A stretch of DNA of 45,165 nt. Source: a virus. The DNA is taken from the IMG/VR virus record IMGVR_UViG_3300020125_000659, positions 1 through 45,165 of that record. One strand, given 5' to 3'. Positions 15,707-25,095 of the stretch are shown piece after piece. Under the pieces are notes generated by a model that saw nothing but the letters and a program-made list of their open reading frames with translations, did not search any database and was not told the DNA's origin. The position numbers were made by a program, and so were the translations under genes. How positions within the stretch are numbered: the first letter of the stretch is position 1; each line of letters opens with the position of its first letter.

Positions 15707-17403
15707 TAGTCTTGGACCTCTTTAAAAACAGATCTTTCAATTTCATTCGAAACCGTAGCTGGCATTCCCAAGCCTTGAACAATCGAATGAATCACAAAAG
15801 CCTTTTCGGGCTTGGAAAGATCAGTAAGTTTGATTGTATTTGCTATCTCCTTTCCAGCCTCATCAACCGATTTGGTGGAAGTCAAAGTGGCTAACGCATC
15901 TTGGGTAAAAGCCTCGATATCTGAGGCATCAAGATCGTGAAAGGTTTTCTTTTTGAAACTCTTTGGCAAGCCTTCGCCTGGTTTTGCCAAAGGTTTTGGA
16001 ACAACCGGAGGCGCATTAGGAGGCGTAGCTTCAAATGGTGTTGGTCCACTAGGAGTTGGTTTAGAAAAAGTAGAAGCAGTATTTCCCTGTGGCGTAGCTT
16101 CTGGAGTTGCTGGACCAGAAGATCGGCTTTCTGGAAGACTAAGATAACCTTTGTATCTCTGTGATCTCTCACCTTCTGCCGCAACCTCAGCCGGATCTTT
16201 TTCCACTCCAAGATCAATCAAAAGTTGCCGAGCCTTCGCTTGCGGAGAACTTCCTGGCTTTGCCAAAGGATCTTCTTGTTTTCCCCAAGCCGCCCTAAAA
16301 GTTGCTTCTTCGCTAGGAGTTATTTCTCGATTCGCGCCTTGGCGAACATTTGTAATCCATTCATCAAAAGATCCAGGTTTTGCAGTCTTGGCAATTGATC
16401 TATTTGGATAAGCCAATTGAAGCATCTTAATCGCCGTTGGATCTCCGTCAGCCGCAGACCTAACCACGCTCCAGATATTATCGCCAGTATCCGTTTTCAA
16501 AATCTTCATATAAACCTGACCAGGATTTGAAGCATCGGGAATTGGAAACTTTGCATAGCCTTCGGGGGCTGGATATTTGTTAAAAGTTGCCATATCCATC
16601 GATTGATCTTCAGGAGGGAGGGTCGAAAAAACCCCCTTCAAACCTTCCTCATCAGCAGTAAAAGTTTGCTTATACTGACCACTCGGAAGCTGATTCATAG
16701 CTTCTTGGGTTATTGAACTTTTTTCCCGCCCGCTCAGAGGCATTTTTTCTCTCTGAGCCAATGCTGCATAATTTGCCTCAGTTTGTGAAGACATTCCTTG
16801 CCCATAAGTCGGCAAAGCCCTCGCGGCGGAAAACTCAGCATCGCGAGCAGCTTTTAGTTCCTCGGGAGTTGTGGGATAGTTAATCGCAGCAACCCTATTT
16901 GGCAAAGAAGGCCCGCCAACTGCTGCGTTTCGAGGCTGCAAAGTTGTTCCAACCTCCGCCGGCACGCGATTGCCAGTTTGAGCTTCATATTCCTGCGGAG
17001 TCCATCCCCGCGCGGAAGCTTCGGAAAGATCCTTTCGCTCCGAAGCATCAGCGCTTTGAAGCCCAGACAAATAAGCCATTCCCATTTGTGGAGAATGACT
17101 AAATGAAGCAATCGCACCAATTAATCTTGTCGCCTGACCAACCAAACCATGTGGATCAGTAAGTCCCTTAGCTATATCCCCTGTAAAAGTTGGAATCCCT
17201 TTATCTGTCCTCGGCGCATTTCCAAGCAACGTATTTCCCACCGACTGCATCATACTCGGCTGTTTTGGCTGCCCAGAAGAATCCAAAGTCGGATTTGGAT
17301 TCGCCGGCTCTTGCGGCTGGGGAGTTTGAGGCGCGCTTGGATTGTTTGGATCAAGCTTGTTCTGATTCCCCGAAAGCATTCCAACAATCGCGTCCCAGGA
17401 CAT
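15706..17403 (-). CDS. Virion-associated protein, Pro/Gln/Asn-rich
   Basis: The 565-residue protein has a low-complexity Pro/Gln/Asn-rich start (residues 12-50), a Gly/Ala-rich middle and a second Pro/Thr-rich stretch near residues 410-475, ending in a folded helical domain. It is the first of the three large genes after the tail module. Low-complexity linkers around folded parts are common in ejected or flexible virion proteins. No enzyme motif is seen. Confidence 0.58.
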   Translation of the reverse strand: MSWDAIVGMLSGNQNKLDPNNPSAPQTPQPQEPANPNPTLDSSGQPKQPSMMQSVGNTLLGNAPRTDKGIPTFTGDIAKGLTDPHGLVGQATRLIGAIASFSHSPQMGMAYLSGLQSADASERKDLSEASARGWTPQEYEAQTGNRVPAEVGTTLQPRNAAVGGPSLPNRVAAINYPTTPEELKAARDAEFSAARALPTYGQGMSSQTEANYAALAQREKMPLSGREKSSITQEAMNQLPSGQYKQTFTADEEGLKGVFSTLPPEDQSMDMATFNKYPAPEGYAKFPIPDASNPGQVYMKILKTDTGDNIWSVVRSAADGDPTAIKMLQLAYPNRSIAKTAKPGSFDEWITNVRQGANREITPSEEATFRAAWGKQEDPLAKPGSSPQAKARQLLIDLGVEKDPAEVAAEGERSQRYKGYLSLPESRSSGPATPEATPQGNTASTFSKPTPSGPTPFEATPPNAPPVVPKPLAKPGEGLPKSFKKKTFHDLDASDIEAFTQDALATLTSTKSVDEAGKEIANTIKLTDLSKPEKAFVIHSIVQGLGMPATVSNEIERSVFKEVQD

Positions 17404-17924
17404 TAGGAGGCCCTTCTTTCTAGGAATTTTATAAATTCACCATCTTGTAATTGTGGATCGTTTTCGAGATTCCATTCGAGATTAACACTTGTTGGCCAGA
17501 TAGAGGGATTGATGAAAAAATTATTCAGAACCTTTGCATTACTACACATCACCGCCGAACGAATATTGGTATATCCTTTTTTAATTGCCAAAAGAGCCAT
17601 TTCTCGAATTAGTTCGATATTGATAAATCTCCCCCGCGCCTCGGGCTTAACATACATCCCAAAAAACTCAGCTGTCTTACCAATAGAATCCAACTCATCC
17701 GCGATTGCGCCGAGTTGAACAAATCCAAGTATTTCTCCCTCTTCCTCATAAACCAAATTTGGATCTTGATTAGCTTCTATCTGTCTAAAACCAATCTGCA
17801 AGTACCAATTCACATTTCTCTCTGTTGGTAAAATTCTCGAGCCAAATTTATGTTGATTCTTCAACAAAGACAAAATTAGCTTTCGCAGATAAATCGAATC
17901 TCTCTGTTCCCAATATCTAATCAT
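17403..17924 (-). CDS. GNAT-family N-acetyltransferase (first copy)
   Basis: The 173-residue protein has the GNAT outline: a strand with EILGFVQLGAI near 64-74, then FFGMYVKPEARGR at 87-99 (motif A with the pyrophosphate loop in the ARGRF form), a long helix and a YTNIRSAV strand. GNAT enzymes move an acetyl group from acetyl-CoA to an amine. Its ATG overlaps the upstream stop as ATGA. It lies among virion genes, so a virion protein or host defence factor could be the substrate; the sequence does not tell. Confidence 0.72.
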   Translation of the reverse strand: MIRYWEQRDSIYLRKLILSLLKNQHKFGSRILPTERNVNWYLQIGFRQIEANQDPNLVYEEEGEILGFVQLGAIADELDSIGKTAEFFGMYVKPEARGRFINIELIREMALLAIKKGYTNIRSAVMCSNAKVLNNFFINPSIWPTSVNLEWNLENDPQLQDGEFIKFLERRAS

Positions 17925-18979
17925 TTTCCAAGAATCTGGCCAACAGGGCCGATGTGAGGGTTGGAGATTCCACCAGTAATACCAGTAACTCCCGTCTCGA
18001 GATTTCCAAGAGGTTGACGAGAAAGATTATACATCGAAGCGCCTGCTTGCATTGGGTTGTTTACACCCTGCCAAAATTGCTGAGAACCAAGTCCAAGAGC
18101 TTGAAGCGGAGCCATTTGGTTTTGAGCAGCTAGACCATAATTTTGTTGTTGCTGTCCCAAAGCGGTCATAAATTGGTTAAAGACATTTCCCGGAGTTTGA
18201 GCAGAGGTATTGATTCCAGACATAAATTGATTATAAATCTGTCCCGGAAGCTGAGCGCCCTCTACTCCAGATTGGGTTAAACCTTGGCCAATATTTGCAA
18301 TCGTCCCCTGTGCCTGTTGTTGCTCTTGAAACTGCCGCTGAGCGAATTGATCGGAGAGATTCTGGCCAGCTTGAGAAATCGCCGCAATCGGCGCTCCAGA
18401 GCTTCCCAAACCCCTTGAGGCAAATTGAGCATTAATAGTCGGAGTAATCTGATTATTCATTGCATTTTGATAAAGAGGATTATACAACGTCGGATTCATA
18501 ACATTATTCATCGACTGCGTTGCGCCACCAAGAGCTGTATTATAAGCTCCTTCACCTTGGTTTATGTTTCCAGCAAAATTCTGTGCTGCTCCGAAAAGAT
18601 TCGGAATCTGACTATTCAAAGCTGATTGCTGACCAATTGCTTGTTGGGCACCTCCAAAAAGACCTGGCATTTGGCCGCCCAAAGCGGCAGAATTTCCAAC
18701 ATCCGATAAAGATTGACCAGCAATTCCGCCAGTAGCTCCAAGGGCTTGATTAGTATACCCAGAAGCCAAATCTCTCTGCGCCGCGCCACCGGAATATCCA
18801 GATTGCAACGCCGGCATGAGATTTTGCAAAATATCATTAAAGTTTACCGCATTTTGCCCAGTAGAGGCATCTCCAAGAAATCCGGTACTCGGATCAGGGC
18901 TGCCAAAAACATAGTTTGCCGCTCCTCTACCCCAAGTAGGAACGCCCGGCCTAGAGGAATTTCCTTGTGCTGGAGGCAT
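17921..18979 (-). CDS. Gly/Gln/Asn-rich structural protein
   Basis: The 352-residue protein is dominated by Gly, Gln, Ala and Asn, with repeating helix-like segments such as QQ-rich stretches. It has no membrane span or Cys. It lies between two GNAT genes and after the nozzle gene, so it is probably a tail-tip, internal or ejection protein. The composition resembles low-complexity virion proteins in uncultured podoviruses. No family is named with confidence. Confidence 0.58.
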   Translation of the reverse strand: MPPAQGNSSRPGVPTWGRGAANYVFGSPDPSTGFLGDASTGQNAVNFNDILQNLMPALQSGYSGGAAQRDLASGYTNQALGATGGIAGQSLSDVGNSAALGGQMPGLFGGAQQAIGQQSALNSQIPNLFGAAQNFAGNINQGEGAYNTALGGATQSMNNVMNPTLYNPLYQNAMNNQITPTINAQFASRGLGSSGAPIAAISQAGQNLSDQFAQRQFQEQQQAQGTIANIGQGLTQSGVEGAQLPGQIYNQFMSGINTSAQTPGNVFNQFMTALGQQQQNYGLAAQNQMAPLQALGLGSQQFWQGVNNPMQAGASMYNLSRQPLGNLETGVTGITGGISNPHIGPVGQILGK

Positions 18980-18982
18980 TTT

Positions 18983-19534
18983 TTAGCCCGCCTTTTCCTC
19001 AATTTTAGGAGCCTGAAACTCTGGATAATCCAAAATTGGCTCAAAAGTATCTGTCGCCAAAACCGCCTGAGCTGTGTAACTTCGAAATCCCATCCTAGCC
19101 CATTGGCTATGACTTAAAGATCCGGGCTTGAAAGCGACTTCAAAAGCCCCAACACCATTAACCACTCCCCATTCACAAGCTGCTCGGATCAGTTTGTTAG
19201 CTAATCCCAAATGACGAAATTTCGGAGTTACATATAGAACTTGACCAAGAAGATACTTTTTCGGGCTTCCAATTACTCGAAATGAAAGGACAGCAAGCAA
19301 AAAACCCTTTGCCACTTTTCCATCCAAAGCCACAAAGCCCTTGAAACATGGATTTGCCTTTAGCTGTTGGAGGCAAAAAAAGATAAAATCCTCAATCTCC
19401 TTATCAATATCCTTAAAGCTTGGATAAAGTTTCTCCTTGTCCGACGTTGTCTCAAGCATCTCTCGATACAACGGACCGACATGAATTAAATCCGCGGGAA
19501 ACATTTCCCGAATCTTAAATTCTTTCATTTTCAA
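18983..19534 (-). CDS. GNAT-family N-acetyltransferase (second copy)
   Basis: This 183-residue protein shows a clearer GNAT pattern than the copy downstream: a GFLLAVLS strand near 77-84, VLYVTPKFRHLGLANKL at 99-115 as motif A with the acetyl-CoA loop, then a helix and WARMGFRSY near the end (motif B). It overlaps the upstream stop as ATGA. Two separate GNAT genes flank one virion gene, suggesting virion-protein acetylation or host modification, but the substrate is unknown. Confidence 0.78.
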   Translation of the reverse strand: MKMKEFKIREMFPADLIHVGPLYREMLETTSDKEKLYPSFKDIDKEIEDFIFFCLQQLKANPCFKGFVALDGKVAKGFLLAVLSFRVIGSPKKYLLGQVLYVTPKFRHLGLANKLIRAACEWGVVNGVGAFEVAFKPGSLSHSQWARMGFRSYTAQAVLATDTFEPILDYPEFQAPKIEEKAG

Positions 19535-19956
19535 TCCAATCCCGCTCGGCGATACACTTTGTATGCCAGCGTTAGTCCAGAACCGCCAATTCCATTGGAA
19601 ATCGATAAGATAACATCTATCTTATCAGGGCTTTTAAAGTTTCTTCGCTTCAAAAGAGCACATTGTACCCCACCCGCAGGAGTAGCAGTCCCACTCCCAA
19701 CTAAAATTCCACTAGTAATCCAAATGTCGGCTCGAATATCATCCAAGCAAACCACATCCCAGTCATAATATGCAAACTGAGATTGATCCAGGGTTTCAAT
19801 CGGGATTTCCACATCTCCCGGCGGGACAATCGCGATTCCCTCCACTTTTTGGGCATACAAAAGTCGCAGCAAAAATTTCGAACCAATAGCAAGTTCTTGA
19901 GAAGAGCCCAAAGCACTTCGCACTTGGCGAATGATTTCTTGTATATCCGCGCTCAA
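19531..19956 (-). CDS. Hypothetical tail or neck protein
   Basis: The 141-residue protein has a helical start and a beta-rich Gly-containing remainder. It lies between the nozzle gene and a GNAT gene with ATGA overlaps on both sides, so it is probably part of the virion. No family recognised. Confidence 0.58.
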   Translation of the reverse strand: MSADIQEIIRQVRSALGSSQELAIGSKFLLRLLYAQKVEGIAIVPPGDVEIPIETLDQSQFAYYDWDVVCLDDIRADIWITSGILVGSGTATPAGGVQCALLKRRNFKSPDKIDVILSISNGIGGSGLTLAYKVYRRAGLD

Positions 19957-21491
19957 TCTTTCCTCGGTTGGACGCGATATTGGATGTTCCAGTTTCGAAG
20001 ATTCTTCATAAAATTCACATTCGCCGAAAGCTCCATGTAGAAGTAATCTCCAACTTCCATTGTTTGCGGCTGGGCAATAACTCGAGCTTTTGTGAGTTTC
20101 GTATCCCCAGCACTAGGACTGCCGGCGGGGATAGAAAAAGTAAAAGAATCCAACAACCCATCAGAGTTGAAAATTTTCAAAGTAAAATCTTGCACCGCAG
20201 GACCTTGTACCACGTCAAACCAAGCTCTTTGGAAAACCACATCTGAGTCTTGCTCAAAAATATATCCAGTCTGAATCAAAGCCGGGCTTCTCAAAGGCGA
20301 AACAGGTGCCATAATGGCTACTTGTTCGTTTTGAGAAAGAACAATCATATAGGTTTTAACTTCATAAGGCACATCTGAGTAAAACGAATGTACCTCTTGA
20401 CTATCATGCGGCCCGGACCAATAGATATTTTGTGGATCGGTAAGATCGCCAATGTAGCAATCATCTGGGTTGGGAAAGACATAGATATAAGGAATTCGCC
20501 AACCAAAAGTGATAGAGGTACTTATGTGGGAAAACTTATCCCGAATCTCTGGTGCGATCGGAATTGGATCCAAAGCGCCTCGGGGGAAAAGATAAACTCG
20601 GTTATCTGTCCCAAGAAAAACCGCGCCTTCGGAAGTTTCAATTTGCTGACCGGCATCGAAGATTCCAAAATTCTTTTTCAACTGCCTAAAAACCGCATTC
20701 CCAAGACTCGGATCGCCATCGAGGATGAAAAAGCTAGATTTGCACCCAAAAATCAAATGACTTTGCGCCCCGAGATCGATATCTGAGGCTGAGGCACGAA
20801 AAATACAAGTAAGCTCGTCAGGGATATCTAGAAAGCTTTCTCCCCGAATAACGTCTGGATTCAAAGAATCAGTGAAAAAGACAATCGTTCTTCGAGTTGT
20901 GGTAGAAACATAAGCCAGCCAAATTCGATTTAGATGATAATAGACAAATCTCGGAAAAGCATTAAAATCCGGCTGGAAATCTGGATTAAAACTAGGAAGA
21001 TAGTCATGAAGTTCCAGACTTCCTCCAACCAAAACTGCCTTCTTTTTCCCACAAGCCTGATTCACAACAAAAGTTGTTGGCTCCGAAATATTCGGCGCAA
21101 AGGCAAAGCTCCAGTCATAGAAAACTGGATTGTTTCCAAGACTAGTCCCAACAACGGGCAAAGCTGTTCCAGATTCGACATCATAGATAAACCTATCTTT
21201 TGTTCCCGCCTCCCAATTCGCTCCAGCTAGATAATGACTATCTCCGGCCAAAGAAAGCCAAGCTCCCATACCATGAGCTTGTTCTGCTGGCGGATCTAAC
21301 AAAGTTCCATTAAGCGTCGGCACTTCTGGAATACTTAAACCTGGAAAAGAATCCCCATTACTATCCGCCCAACGCCCAATTACGTTGTGCATTTTTCTAA
21401 TTCTCGGCCCAACCTCATAGCCGGTTCCATAACTATAAATAGAGCTTTCTATTGGAATTCGAATCTTCTTAACGTTTTCTTCCTCAGCCAT
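19953..21491 (-). CDS. Tail nozzle/stabilisation protein candidate (T7 gp12 or P22 gp10 type)
   Basis: The 512-residue protein is almost all beta, with repeated short strands ending in Trp, Tyr and Gly, as expected of the beta-propeller of podovirus nozzle or DNA-stabilisation proteins. Features include an IRKMHNVIGRWADSNG start segment and repeated YVFP and FFTD-like strands. It directly follows the adaptor gene, the usual podovirus order. It would extend the tail tube below the adaptor ring and hold the DNA in. The family call rests on fold impression and order. Confidence 0.65.
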   Translation of the reverse strand: MAEEENVKKIRIPIESSIYSYGTGYEVGPRIRKMHNVIGRWADSNGDSFPGLSIPEVPTLNGTLLDPPAEQAHGMGAWLSLAGDSHYLAGANWEAGTKDRFIYDVESGTALPVVGTSLGNNPVFYDWSFAFAPNISEPTTFVVNQACGKKKAVLVGGSLELHDYLPSFNPDFQPDFNAFPRFVYYHLNRIWLAYVSTTTRRTIVFFTDSLNPDVIRGESFLDIPDELTCIFRASASDIDLGAQSHLIFGCKSSFFILDGDPSLGNAVFRQLKKNFGIFDAGQQIETSEGAVFLGTDNRVYLFPRGALDPIPIAPEIRDKFSHISTSITFGWRIPYIYVFPNPDDCYIGDLTDPQNIYWSGPHDSQEVHSFYSDVPYEVKTYMIVLSQNEQVAIMAPVSPLRSPALIQTGYIFEQDSDVVFQRAWFDVVQGPAVQDFTLKIFNSDGLLDSFTFSIPAGSPSAGDTKLTKARVIAQPQTMEVGDYFYMELSANVNFMKNLRNWNIQYRVQPRKD

Positions 21492-22238
21492 TTAGTCCTC
21501 GAAGGTGATATTTCGAAAATACTTCGGATCTAGCATGGGAATTGAAGATTGAATTCCATCTTCACGCATATCATAAGCTGAGCCGCGAATTTCCATCCAC
21601 ATTTGATTTCGCATTTGAACAGCCGAAATAAGCCTAGAATCATCAGCGTAGTCGTAGACTTCACAAAGCAAGGCTTGTTGAAGATAAGCGCGGTAGGGGA
21701 ATTGAGGGATTTCGTTGATGCTAGTAAGTTCTTGAATCAATCGAAAGTAGTGAAGTTCATAAGCATAACTCTTATCTGGCGGAGGATCGAGATAAATAAG
21801 TGCGTCGGAACGAGAGATATAAAAACACTCTGGAAGGCCCCGACGAGAGGTTTTAGCAAGTTGGAGATTGTTGAAAAAATCCGGGCGAGTGCCTTGAATA
21901 ATCGGATGCCGAACCGGAGTACCAGTTGATTCGCTCATAAGGGCATAAAGTGGATCGGTATAAGCTACTCTCCAAAAATCCGTCGGCAGCTGAAGACAAA
22001 GCGTACTAATTTGGGGGATTGTTCTGGCCACAATTGCAAATGGCCAATCCCATTTTAGATAAAGCTCTCGAATAATATCCAACAACCATCGATAGCCAAG
22101 GGCATTTTTAATCACCCCATCTACCGGAGGCAATTTTGTTGCTGGATCGAGAGTAATGTCCGGCCTTGATGCTTTCGCAGCACAGTTTTCTACGATCTCT
22201 CGTAGCGAATTTCCCGCTTCGTATGCTGCAAGGCCCAT
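21492..22238 (-). CDS. Tail adaptor/connector protein candidate
   Basis: The 248-residue protein looks like podovirus head-tail adaptors (T7 gp11, P22 gp4 group): a YRWLLDIIRELYLKWDWPFA helix around residues 49-68 and a FPYRAYLQQALLCEVYDY segment near 190. Such proteins form a ring under the portal. It lies between capsid and nozzle genes, as expected. Its ATG starts three bases after the previous stop. Confidence 0.7.
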   Translation of the reverse strand: MGLAAYEAGNSLREIVENCAAKASRPDITLDPATKLPPVDGVIKNALGYRWLLDIIRELYLKWDWPFAIVARTIPQISTLCLQLPTDFWRVAYTDPLYALMSESTGTPVRHPIIQGTRPDFFNNLQLAKTSRRGLPECFYISRSDALIYLDPPPDKSYAYELHYFRLIQELTSINEIPQFPYRAYLQQALLCEVYDYADDSRLISAVQMRNQMWMEIRGSAYDMREDGIQSSIPMLDPKYFRNITFED

Positions 22239-22241
22239 GGG

Positions 22242-22565
22242 TTAGTCGTTTTCGCTAGCAATACAAAAGTAAGCAATCGTAGTATTTCCAGCCGTCAAAT
22301 TCCCACCAGACATGTTTCGAACAGTAATCACAATTTGCTTACTTCCACAAACAACCTTGGAAATCACAATATCATCATCCGCAGAAACAATAATTGTTGC
22401 AAACCCAACCATGTTTGGCGTAATTGCGCCATCCGAAATCGTCATCGTCGCCGAATTAGCAGTTGCTACAGCACCAAAATCCCCCGTCCCTTTTCCCGCC
22501 GCCAAAAACGGCGTCAACCCTCGAAGACTACGAAGCTTAGTGGTATTTACCGCCGGATTTGCCAT
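22242..22565 (-). CDS. Small beta-rich protein, capsid decoration candidate
   Basis: This 107-residue protein is rich in Ala, Thr, Val and Gly and appears wholly beta-stranded, like small head-decoration or fibre-base proteins coded near major capsid genes. AGGAGAG stands before the ATG. It has two cysteines and no signal peptide. Decoration is an inference from size, fold and place. Confidence 0.55.
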   Translation of the reverse strand: MANPAVNTTKLRSLRGLTPFLAAGKGTGDFGAVATANSATMTISDGAITPNMVGFATIIVSADDDIVISKVVCGSKQIVITVRNMSGGNLTAGNTTIAYFCIASEND

Positions 22566-22574
22566 TTTTCTCTC

Positions 22575-23057
22575 CTAGTTCTTCATAATTTGTTCAAACC
22601 GCTCAATTCGAGCAATATCCTCGCCGCGCAGGAGTGAGCCAGAAAACTTATTAGTTCGAGACATAAGCCTTTCGCGTTCGATCTTCCAAGACTCAGAAAT
22701 CACATAAGCCAAATGTTGAGCAACACGTTTTGGAACTTGATGTCTACCGGGCGGGTAGTATTTCCAATTAAGGTTATAGATATCTCCCATCGGGCTCGAA
22801 GGAACAGTAATTGTCACCAAATCATCCGGCCCAATCTCATCAATATTTCTTCCATCCGAGTGCATCGAACTGTCAAGCCGCAGCTCGGCAATTTTCGCCT
22901 CGGTGTTCTTCAACCGAATCTTCAATTCTTCTGGAGTTAAATCATCCACATCCTTTTTCATCAAAGCATCAATATCAATCTCTGTCGGCATTTTTTCTTC
23001 CTTTTTGACGGTCTGGGAGGGGGAGAAATCCCCCTCCCACCGGATTTTACGAGCCAT
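22575..23057 (-). CDS. Hypothetical virion-region protein
   Basis: This 160-residue protein has a charged helical stretch (residues 30-62), a beta region, and a basic helical end. It lies directly after the major capsid gene and has AAAGAGGT before its ATG. No family is recognised; it could be a head completion or minor capsid protein. Confidence 0.6.
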   Translation of the reverse strand: MARKIRWEGDFSPSQTVKKEEKMPTEIDIDALMKKDVDDLTPEELKIRLKNTEAKIAELRLDSSMHSDGRNIDEIGPDDLVTITVPSSPMGDIYNLNWKYYPPGRHQVPKRVAQHLAYVISESWKIERERLMSRTNKFSGSLLRGEDIARIERFEQIMKN

Positions 23058-23068
23058 TAATTACCTCT

Positions 23069-24385
23069 TTAATTCGGGTGGAACGTAGTCTGATACTTGC
23101 TGCTCGACTCGATACGATAGAAGAAATTAGGATTCTTGATAACCGCTTTGAAAATCGCCTTCCAAGAACCCTTTCGACGCTGCTTCATCGGATCAGAATC
23201 ACTCGGCGCGTTCGGAGTAACCATCGTTTCGATGTCCGAAAGGGTCAAAACACCGAAAGACTCCCGACCGAAAAGGTAGCTTTGTTGAACAAAAACACCC
23301 GTTGCCGGCTTAACAGGAACAACTCGACCACCAGCAGAATAGGTAATCGCCGTTCCCGTGGCAGCCACGGTACCACCAACAACACGATAAATACCAGGTC
23401 CAACATCTTCGGCTTGAAGCGTTGGCGAACTTCCAGTGGGAGCTACATAAATATTGTAGGAATAAACGCCCGAAGGCAGAGCAGGGAGGGTGAAAAGCAG
23501 AACATCTCCAGCAGTAAAAACTTCATTGGTAACAGTACCAATGTGCGTTTCAAAGCCATTGATATCCAACCCAACAATCTGGTAGTTATACGACGCCGCC
23601 GTCGGCAAAGCCGTTTCACCACCCGAGGCCGCAGGAGACGAATTAGTCCCAACAACAACTCCCGTATCCTCACCAATTACAGGAATAAAATTGCTCCGCA
23701 TCCACCGCACACCCATCCATCGGCCAACTTCACCATTAAAAAGCGGAGTCTGATTCCCATAAACCGCCGCCGTTTGAAAAGTCGGATCGCGTAGAAGATC
23801 CTGCTCAACCGCCGGCGAAACAACACCCACATAATCGCCATCATAATCTGGCGCGCCATACGTGCGAAGTGAAGACAAAATCCGCTGGATAACATCAGTA
23901 GTCATCACCGAACCAGCAGCAATTGCTGTCCGATCCGTAATTGCCGGATCGGTAAAAATCGTATTCGTGCCGCCCAAAAGCACACGCTGACACTCGCGAT
24001 CGATTGTCTCAACCGCTTGTGTAGCCATGCGCTCTGCCATGATTTGAAACGCCTTGTGGAAAATCGTCAGTTCAGCAACATCCGTGATAGCATGGATGTC
24101 TCCCCACTGATCCACAGTTGCCTCAACCTTGGCAATGTTCGGCTCTCGAAGCGTTGTAGGCGTAACCCCCTCAGTCAAAGGCTTGTTCGGCAGAGAAATA
24201 CGATCATACCGAATCCACCGAGCAGTTTTGCCCTGACCTTCGGGAAGGTCTTCTTTGTCTCCCAATTGCTGAAAAACAACCTTCTTTCTAGCAATCTCAA
24301 GCAACTTCTTCTTGAGATATACAGGCACCATGTCGAGGGTTCCAATAGGATTACCCCCGATCATGATTGTAGTTTGAATAGCCAT
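23069..24385 (-). CDS. Major capsid protein, N4-gp56-like, with Ig-like insertion
   Basis: The 438-residue protein matches the N4-gp56 type of HK97-fold capsid proteins: LTEGVTP at 70-76, a VEATVDQWGDIHAITD strand near 87-102, and a long spine helix with RMATQAVETIDRE around 119-131. Residues about 240-355 form a Gly/Thr/Ser-rich beta segment with YNYQIVGLDINGFETH and YSYNIYVAPTG, like one Ig/fibronectin domain inserted late in the chain; it probably projects from the capsid. GAAAGGAG and GAGGAAG precede the ATG. The scaffold gene lies just upstream. Confidence 0.87.
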   Translation of the reverse strand: MAIQTTIMIGGNPIGTLDMVPVYLKKKLLEIARKKVVFQQLGDKEDLPEGQGKTARWIRYDRISLPNKPLTEGVTPTTLREPNIAKVEATVDQWGDIHAITDVAELTIFHKAFQIMAERMATQAVETIDRECQRVLLGGTNTIFTDPAITDRTAIAAGSVMTTDVIQRILSSLRTYGAPDYDGDYVGVVSPAVEQDLLRDPTFQTAAVYGNQTPLFNGEVGRWMGVRWMRSNFIPVIGEDTGVVVGTNSSPAASGGETALPTAASYNYQIVGLDINGFETHIGTVTNEVFTAGDVLLFTLPALPSGVYSYNIYVAPTGSSPTLQAEDVGPGIYRVVGGTVAATGTAITYSAGGRVVPVKPATGVFVQQSYLFGRESFGVLTLSDIETMVTPNAPSDSDPMKQRRKGSWKAIFKAVIKNPNFFYRIESSSKYQTTFHPN

Positions 24386-24408
24386 TTTACTTCCTCACTT
24401 TCTCCTTT

Positions 24409-25074
24409 CTAAATGAGCTGATTACCCACACCGGTTTCAGCAGCCCATTTTTCAATATCCGCGGCGGAAGCTGTGTCGAGATTCAGAACTTTACCCTTTG
24501 GTTCTGGTGTGCTTCGGGTTGTTTGATTCTCGACATGAACCTGTCCAGCCTCGTTTCGCCGAATTTCACTATCCTCTACCGCCGCAGGCTTTTTGCCGGC
24601 GTATTTGTCTGGATCGCGGCCGCGAAGGAAGGTGAGAATATTCGATCGCGGCTCGATTACACCACTTTGCTGCCTTCGTTGTTCACGAACGGTTTCTACC
24701 TCTCGCTGGATTTCAGGATCTTTGTATTCTGGAAACTCAAGCATGGTTTCGAGTTTGTCTGTCTTATCTGCCATCTGCATCAAAGCATTTTGATAAGGCG
24801 TCAAAACCTCTCGCAAAATTGGATCCATTTTTGGCCGCAAAAATGGCGTCCATTGATCGTTTTTGTCTTCTGCCGGCTGGGAAAGCTTTTGAGCAATCTG
24901 CCCAACCGCCTGAGCCGTTTGGCGGGTTAAATTCGCGCTTTCTTGCATCCGCGAATCCATATTTACCAATCGCTCAAGTTCTTTGTTTCGTCTCGAAAGC
25001 TCATCAATCTTTTCCTGATAACGAGTCTTAGCCCGCTCTGCTTCTTGTTCTGCTGCCTCTTCCTTTTCGGACAT
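24409..25074 (-). CDS. Capsid scaffolding protein candidate
   Basis: The 221-residue protein is highly charged, with Glu/Lys/Arg/Gln-rich helix throughout residues 1-140 and a coiled-coil pattern near 15-40. It has no Cys and no membrane span. Place immediately before the major capsid gene plus this composition is typical of phage scaffolds that shape the procapsid. GAAGGAGGG precedes the ATG. Confidence 0.78.
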   Translation of the reverse strand: MSEKEEAAEQEAERAKTRYQEKIDELSRRNKELERLVNMDSRMQESANLTRQTAQAVGQIAQKLSQPAEDKNDQWTPFLRPKMDPILREVLTPYQNALMQMADKTDKLETMLEFPEYKDPEIQREVETVREQRRQQSGVIEPRSNILTFLRGRDPDKYAGKKPAAVEDSEIRRNEAGQVHVENQTTRSTPEPKGKVLNLDTASAADIEKWAAETGVGNQLI

Positions 25075-25095
25075 TTCAAAGCCCTCCTTCCCGCA

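Noticed and set aside
23078-23794. 238-codon plus-strand frame
   Set aside because: Antisense to the major capsid gene with Arg/Asn-rich, unstructured composition; a shadow frame.
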